In this document: positions 57,101 through 64,000 of the stretch, piece after piece
How the letters are laid out: each line of letters starts with the position of its first letter
How positions within the stretch are numbered: position 1 is the stretch's first letter
Source of the DNA: Temnothorax longispinosus
Lineage: Eukaryota; Arthropoda; Insecta; Hymenoptera; Formicidae
Assembly: GCF_030848805.1 (NCBI RefSeq)
Contig: NC_092362.1
Coordinates: 21,392,020 to 21,456,019, forward strand
Length of the DNA stretch: 64,000 nt
Reading direction: 5' to 3'
Made by a program: the position numbers and the translations under genes
Notes under the pieces: generated by a model
The model's input: only the letters and a program-made list of their open reading frames with translations
What the model was told of the DNA's origin: nothing
The model's database searches: none

Positions 57101-59520
57101 ATCGTGATAACAGCTTCATTTTCTACGTCAAGATAAGAATGCTTAAATAACGTCGGTTTTACGAGCAGTGCCACGTTACGAGAGCTTTAACATTTCGGAT
57201 TTTCAATCATTCGTAATCGCTCTTTCATTAAAGGACGACAAATATTAATAAATCTCCTTTTTTATTTATAATTTCATTTTAATGTCAACATATTAAATGT
57301 ATAATTAACTTTTGTGATTGACGCACGCTACTTGCACAGGGGAAGGGGGGGAGGACGTATCAGGTGTGCGGCATTCTCGTCAGCGACGTTCATCGCTTTG
57401 TAAAACACTGGTGTCTCATTAAAATCACATTCCAGCCCGAATTTGTAACGTCGCGGATTTCTGTTCTGGCACCTCGGATTTAAGTGGATACGACCGAAGT
57501 TGGACGGCCGACGCTCGCTCGCGAAAATTGCACGTCTCGACACGTGCGACAAGAAATCTGTTGATCCGCGTGGCACATTTATTCGTTAATTGCCGCCGCG
57601 CAAGAAACTCCTCGTTAAGCGTCCCTTCGCCCTCGTAAAAATTCCGCGCGAATTATCGCCGATCGTTACTCTGCTTGCTAATCTCGTTATTGCCGATTCG
57701 TCAAATCGCAATCGAGCGAGATTCGATGCCCAAGCTAATTGCGAAGTGCTCGAACATTGATTGCAATTCACAATAGCATGCACAATGAATTTTACATTTA
57801 CATTTTGAAATTTTATTATATTGAGAAATGAATGAGATATTGGAGATAAATACAAAAAGATCTATCGTTTAATAGAACTGAAATGTGACGATCGGCGTTT
57901 AAAGATCACATAAAACTGTAGTTGCAGCTATCATGCCTTTAATGTTCTCGGCTAGGACCGAGGATGCCCTTTGCGAGCGTAAACGATAAAATGACGAGAT
58001 TGGGGCCATGCGGACAATTTCGTTCTCGCCTGACGAGTGTTTCAAACGGCAGCGACAAAACCTACCCCGGCATGCCTGGCAGCGATTCTCTACCCCGACG
58101 ATGACTGCAGCAGTATTGGGAGACGACGAGAGAGGGAGAGGGCAATCGGGTCCGCGCTTCCGGTGGGGTGCGAGTGCTGACATAGAGGGCCGTGCACGTA
58201 TTGCAAAATAACAGGCATGGGCAGACCGAAAGAAATATAGTCAGAAAAGAGAGGCACCGCCTACCTTCGCGCACGTGCTACACCCGCCTAAATCTAATTC
58301 CGTAATTCTTGAACACGTGAGGTTTCAATTTGCTTTATCACGCAACCGAACATCTGGGGTGGTTCAGCATTTTTCCTTGGCAAACAAAAGTATTACCGGA
58401 TCACCGCTCCATTCTTTCGATTTTTCGACCAATTTAGAGACTCGACCCTTTCAAAACCGATACTTTCTCCCATGGATGAACCGATGAATGCTCTCATCCA
58501 TCCTTGATTTGAACACGAAAATCAAGAAGCGAATATCGCGCGAGCCGGGCCTACGCGTCGTGAATGTCTGTTGTTTGCACGGAATACGACAGCCGATCGG
58601 CGAAATTGCGATGGACTGTGAAACTAGTTGAACAAAGTGTAATTACGAGTGCGACATCGCCCCTTCCGTTTTCTCCTCCTCCGCGTCTGTCCCTCACACA
58701 AACGCGAGGATAATGTTTGTTTCGGCGTGTGTAATCGGCCGAAAATTCGCGGCACGTCGATACGCGACCGATAATTCGGCAGATCTAGGACGGAATGTCG
58801 GAGACGAGGCGACAAACTTATCCGTATATATAAACTTTGAAACGCGCGATTTAGTATGCATGGAAATTGGCACGTGAATTTACTGAAGTTGCGTTTGTAG
58901 ATTACATCGATAGTTGAAAGCGTTAATTGGATACAGCGTTTGATTTCCATTAAATATTCTTGCCCGTGCCTCTCACTAAAAATTAACCTGTAATTAATTT
59001 AATTACATGCGTTATTTATTGAATTTAATCTGACGTGCATGAAGATACGTTTAGTCCTCGTTGCGTCAAATTTCCTAATTAGAATTAAAATTGACAATTA
59101 AAATTTAAATGTCGAAACTGTTTCTATGGAAATCTTCATAGGAGCAAGGCCGGTAATTTGTTAGGTACAATTATTTACTATACAATACAGTTTATATTAA
59201 ATAATTTTTATTAACATTGATATAAAGAGAAAAATAGAATGATACAGAAATATTACAAGATCCGAAACGTTATGAATTTTGTCACCGTGCATCTTCAAAA
59301 AGACCGATATCGGTAAGGGATTAAATCAGACTAAAAATAATACAAAGAAAGTAGCGAACTCGGCTCGAAGCGCTGCGGGCGATGCTTGGAAGTAAATGGC
59401 AACCTTTAGGTAATAACTTGAAGACGCCCACGTGGATGCCCGGCACGATCGGGAAATACGACACGAAGGGTTGCAGCCGCAGAGTCAGTGTCCGCTCGGA
59501 GGAAACGTGTCCTGGGGTTG

Positions 59521-59569
59521 CAGAGAGAGAGGGAGAAGGAGAGAGAAAGAGAGAGAGAGAGAGAGAGTC
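59521..59569. repeat. (GA)n microsatellite
   Basis: An interrupted GA/GGAGAA tract. It creates artificial REREREKE-type open frames. Confidence 0.9.
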
Positions 59570-59636
59570 CCCGTTGAGAGGTGGTTATGGCAACAATCCA
59601 TGGCTACAAAGACAAAGGAAGGGCTATATCAGAGAA

Positions 59637-59678
59637 ATAGAGAGAGAGAAAGAGAGAGAGAGAGAGAGGGAGAAAAGA
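59637..59678. repeat. (GA)n microsatellite, second tract
   Basis: A second interrupted GA tract about 70 bp after the first, in the same strand sense. Confidence 0.9.
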
Positions 59679-62600
59679 GCAGAGGGTAGAGCGCGAAATA
59701 GATAATGCTGCGGGGTAAGAATCAGCCGACGGAAATATTTTAGCGCCCCGGGGCGAATCCCTTGATGACAATTCCAGCGCGCGACCAATGCCGGCAATGG
59801 CGCGGCTTTTTTTGCACGTCGTCGCCGCGTTCGCGTTCCACGCACGCCTTTAGCCGGAAGCGAAATTACGTTCCGTGTGCCTCGTGTGCCTCGATACCCC
59901 ACGGACGCTTCGCTGAAGCTGTTGCTTTGAAATGCTTTGATCACCGATCTTCAAGGGAGAGACATCACGTTGCCGCGCGCGGTAGCATTTCGTGCACGTG
60001 AGGCGAAACGTCGTAAAAGGCTTGTTTAGATCGAAACGCATTTACCTTTCGCCCTTTCGTGGATCATATTTTATCGGTTTGCGCGACTTGGCTAATGCAT
60101 GAGACTTTGTAGAATGCTTCGTAGAATGTAAAAATATCTTTTTTTTTACGGAATGCAAAACAAATATTAAAATTATTTTTGAAACAATGTTTTAAATCTT
60201 GCGACGCGTAACATTTTATTGTTAGATTTACTTGCTCGATTGTTTATTAATTTTTATAATAAAAGAAGATAGCGTGTACATTTTACAATTGGAAAATTTT
60301 GTTTTTATATTGTGATTTATATTCCGGAAATCCTGTTTCTATTTCAATATCTCTCTAATCCATTCGATTTTAAGTGATAGTTTGCAAGTCCATTATGGTG
60401 GTCATATGAATAAGTAATTAGGATTGCGAGTGTTTCCCCGCAAGCATTATAACATGAATGTTTGACAGTGTAGCGAAACCGAAACGCAGATTGCGCGTGC
60501 AATTTATTTCGTTGCGTTCGACATTCGGGGATGGGAGAGGACACAGGGTTTGTAGGCACGAGGATGGGCGGCATCGATGCGAGATCGCGTATAGTTGGTA
60601 AACTCGCGCCGGTGGTGAACACCACGGCACAAAGGCTCCCGTAACACACAATGTCGTTTACTCGAGAGCCCCGATCAAAGCGTCCGAGCGGTCAGTCCAA
60701 AGATATCGAAGCACGCGTCACGAAGCATAACACAGGAATTCTGCTTCCGGGATCGGTAAGCTAGTTTATTATTAAATCTTTTTTGCGATGTTTTCTCTAC
60801 AACGCCTAGATTAAAATGTCACGTGGCGTTATGTACTTTTTTTTTTACGAACTCCGCCCATGTGGAACTACATTATGTAGCGCTCTCGCATATTAATTAT
60901 TTTTTTTATCGGCCTGTACCGTCGATATTATAACACGCACAATTCTGCATTTTAATTTGCCGATAAAGATATTTGCACAAGTGACATTTAATCTAAACGT
61001 ACTGTTAATCTCGGTCGTTTGTTATTGATAGATAGAATTTTACTTCTTGCGAGAAATAAATGGTACATTCGCCCATTTATCAAACCGGGTTCGAAGAGGT
61101 GTGTTACAACTGTGATAAATCGCGTTGCTCCGAATTGTTTCTATTGTTGTTTCCAGTCTGCAAACATGGAAATTTACAGGTTGATCTGTTTGTTTCCCCC
61201 TGACGTTAATAAACTGACGCGTTAAATAATTTAGAGAGGCATGTTGATTTTTATTATTAAATAAACGGACAGTTTTATTTATTGTTCCGTCGGGTTTATC
61301 GATGCGCAGCATCCCGGAAGGTCTTGTTGTATTAAAATAAACAAATGTTATGAATAAGTTGCGAGATATAAAATCGGAAAGGACGGATTGCGTATAGTAC
61401 AATTTGCAGCGATGAAACCTTTTAATGGTCCTAAAACGAGAGTTGCAAATATTTGTTTGTGGTTTAATCTATAGGTTTTCCAAGCTATGGCTACGGTGCA
61501 CTATAACGGACTGTAAACTGTTCGCTAGTAAACAGAAGGCGATTGCATCGATGAAATTACAATCGAGATATATGGCAATGTCAATATTTTAATTTGATGG
61601 AAGGGTTCCTCAGGTTTTTTTAGAATATGCGCAGCTTTTTTTGTTACGGGTAAAATGGGGGAAAAAAAACGTTATTAAGAAAATATAAAGCTATTATATA
61701 TAACAATGAAAAATGGCTGGGCAAATATTGAAGACAGATATTTTAGCGTAATGAAATAAATTATCTAATTTTTAATAATAATTCCGATGCAATAATTATT
61801 TTATATTTAATAGCTTCAATCGCGATAACGTTGGCGCGATCGTGTTACTATTTCAATGCAACAATGTAATTGCAATTATTGTTATTATCGTCACGCTCAA
61901 TTATGTTATATTACTAACAATAATATAATATTATAGCATTCGATTAATCATGTTGCTATAGGGAGAACGTATACAGACGCATCATAGATGCAAGTAGATC
62001 CGCACAAATACTATTTTCGCGTTCATGCACGACCTCGTTAGGATGTGCGATATGCACATCGTTTTTTCGTCAAATGGCGAACGAAACTACCGGTCGCGAA
62101 CGTTGGCGCTTTCTTTCTCTGATGCGAAAGCGGCAAGAAAAGCCGACGGCACGTCAACCGTCAACGATTTATTGCTAATTATTGTTCCGCGTGTGGAGTC
62201 CGGTAAAACCACAAAACGAGCGCGGAATGTCCTGCGCGCGAGACGTGCACACGTAAAGCCCTGACACGCGAGCCATGCCGCGCGAAGTGTGGTATAAAAT
62301 CGCCGCCGACATTGATGGATGCGAAATCGGACCTTAAACCAACCCACGTAGCTCCGGCTTGGTCCAGTCTCTGATACATAGATATTAGAATAACAAATGG
62401 TGCCCGGAGATCTCCGCTCCTCTAAAAAAGAAAAGTGTCAAAGGACAGGTTACCGTTTTTGCATACTTTGCGCGATTTTTTGCCCCGCTGCTTGGCACTT
62501 TCACGGTGACTCGGCGCTCCGAAGAGGCGAGAGAATATTTCACCAAGTGCTTAGGAATGAAAGCTGCCGCGAAGAGTCTCTAGATGCAATTTAATTTACA

Positions 62601-64000
62601 ATTCGATTTCTTAGCTGAATTACATTACGGTTGGCACACGCAAATTATAAGCAAAATATAACTCGCGCAATTACGTACATGTAATGAATTTAGGTCAGAT
62701 ATCTTTTTATTCTAATTCTTGCAACATTTTTTTTTTCTTTAAAAGGAGATTGCATATTGGAGATTGCAAATTTCGTGGCTTGTCTCGCTGCATGGCGGGA
62801 AATTACTACACGCCCTAAAGAGGTCGGCACCCCGTGCACGAGGTTTCGAGTTGAGAGTGGGGCGACTGTAAGCGCGACGCGATACCAATTTGGGCAATTA
62901 AACGATTCCCATCTGCAGGGGGCTAAACGTGTTATCTGCTCGGTTATATCCGTTAGCCGCAGCCTCCTCGTCGTATCGTGGTGTCCTCTTACCCTCTCGC
63001 CATCCTGCCACGACTCTACCCCGCCGAAATCCTGGGGGGAATGGCGTCACGACACTGTGTGTCGCGGCCTTGTGAAACCTTGTTACACGTACTCGCAGTT
63101 GGCGCCGTATTCTCATATCGTCGCCACCGTGATCTTTCTTGGCGATGTTTCGGTAGTATTCCTGAGGACATCTTCCATCGAATGAGACCTCAAAACGTTT
63201 CCGCAAATGTCGTTGGAGAATCCGTGCGCGCAATAAGGGGTCATTTTAGTAGATTGCAATAATTCTAAATGAATTTTGAAGTAACCACCGCAATATTTTG
63301 TATAATAAAACAACGATCAATTTTTATAATGATTTCTTAAATTTTTATAACTTTGTTAATCTTTTCTGTATTTATCGCGATTTTTTATGTCTTTATCATT
63401 TACGATTTACAAAATGTATGTTAATCAAAGCTTATTTTGATGACAATGGTATCTATTGATTGTTCTTCTGATGTACAACGTTATGAAGGATCGCGAGAAA
63501 CTCACAGGAAATACTTATCTCGCGAAGCAGACGAAACCGGAATCGGAACTCGTTCTAGCGTTGCAATTTACCAAGTCACTGTCGGAACTTGTAACTTTGC
63601 CTAACGAATTCGAACAAATTTTAACTGGGTATTCGACATTCTGTGTGACCACGAAAGATGCAGATGACAGTTCTCGCTGAAGGACAGTCGTCCTTTTCCC
63701 TTGAACTTTCGTATCCAGTTTCGACTTGGTAAAGTTGAACAACTTTCAATCCATCGGTCACGATGTGTATGTATCGCATATACTGTTTTCTGTATTGAGA
63801 ATTTAATTTTTTTCTGAGCACATTATACGTATAGTCATTTACAAATATTATGGATATCTATTTCGTAAATATCGTAATAATTGTAAAAAAGTGTTGAATA
63901 ATAATAATTAAACATTTTATTTAAATAATTTTATATTTAATAGAGTCAACTATCTTCTCTCATAATAACTAGATTTAATGACACAAAAATATACTTTTTT

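Larger units (their letters stand above)
48887..64000 (+). other. Probable long intron and/or intergenic DNA
   Basis: No downstream exon of the 48605 gene was identified and no other protein was recognised in 15 kb on either strand. Contents are a small hairpin (49822-49843), a GC-rich block with CCAAT motifs (50100-50800), diverged repeats and a hairpin near 51 kb, a palindrome (53490-53505) and GA-rich microsatellites (54058-54100, 59521-59569, 59637-59678). The open frames present are short or follow local GC richness. Confidence 0.5.

Noticed and set aside
59382..59705. Arg/Glu-rich open frames
   Set aside because: They are products of the two GA microsatellites.
61080..61100. GGGTTCGAAG, resembling a tRNA B box
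   Set aside because: No matching A box, acceptor stem or anticodon arm could be placed around it.
63456..63680. + strand 74-codon frame with protein-like composition (LVLALQFTKSLSELVTLPNE)
   Set aside because: It has no clear splice sites on both sides and no recognisable family. It could be an exon of the unknown gene, but the evidence is too weak to list.

Overview
This window looks like nuclear DNA from an insect, most plausibly a hymenopteran such as an ant. The evidence is sparse genes with long introns, CpG dinucleotides that are not depleted, many AT-rich and simple-sequence tracts, short TTAA- or TA-flanked inverted-repeat elements, and one clear animal gene with consensus GT-AG introns. 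The exact species cannot be read from the sequence. There is no sign of operons, rRNA genes, CRISPR arrays or prokaryotic organisation.

The first half (1204-31926, + strand) holds seven exons of DGAT1 (diacylglycerol O-acyltransferase 1, midway in Drosophila). They cover the C-terminal 329 residues of this ER membrane MBOAT enzyme, including the FYxDWWN block and the catalytic FFHEYLVSVP block. Every junction keeps frame, and the joined protein aligns without a gap to what is known of the family. The N-terminal exons lie upstream of the window. Introns run from 453 bp to 10.9 kb. One exon (20937-20981) is only 45 bp, in phase 0 on both sides, and isolated between the two largest introns. A poly(A) signal follows at 32379.

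The DGAT1 introns carry small mobile-element relics: a TTAA-flanked piggyBac-type element (9631-9868) ending 79 bp before an exon, a TA-flanked Tc1/mariner-type MITE (16239-16463), a possible short TTAA element (27265-27420), and a repeat-rich patch at 7166-7972. They also hold a long TA tract, a long TG tract, and a CpG-rich block (22660-23190) that has a TATA box and ends in a splice donor.

From about 32.4 to 48.6 kb I recognise no coding exon. The main feature is a GC-rich block at 35.0-35.7 kb with a well-spaced TATA box and initiator. At 48605-48886 (+) there is a convincing first coding exon of a second gene. It encodes a basic cytoplasmic tail, one transmembrane helix and a phase-0 splice donor, and looks like the start of a type II membrane protein of unknown identity. 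No later exon of it could be assigned, so 48.9-64.0 kb is best read as its long first intron and/or intergenic DNA. That stretch holds a GC-rich block with three CCAAT motifs, diverged repeats and microsatellites. No strong evidence for a novel multi-gene system was found; the most interesting points are the DGAT1 microexon, the possible intronic promoter and the short transposable elements.
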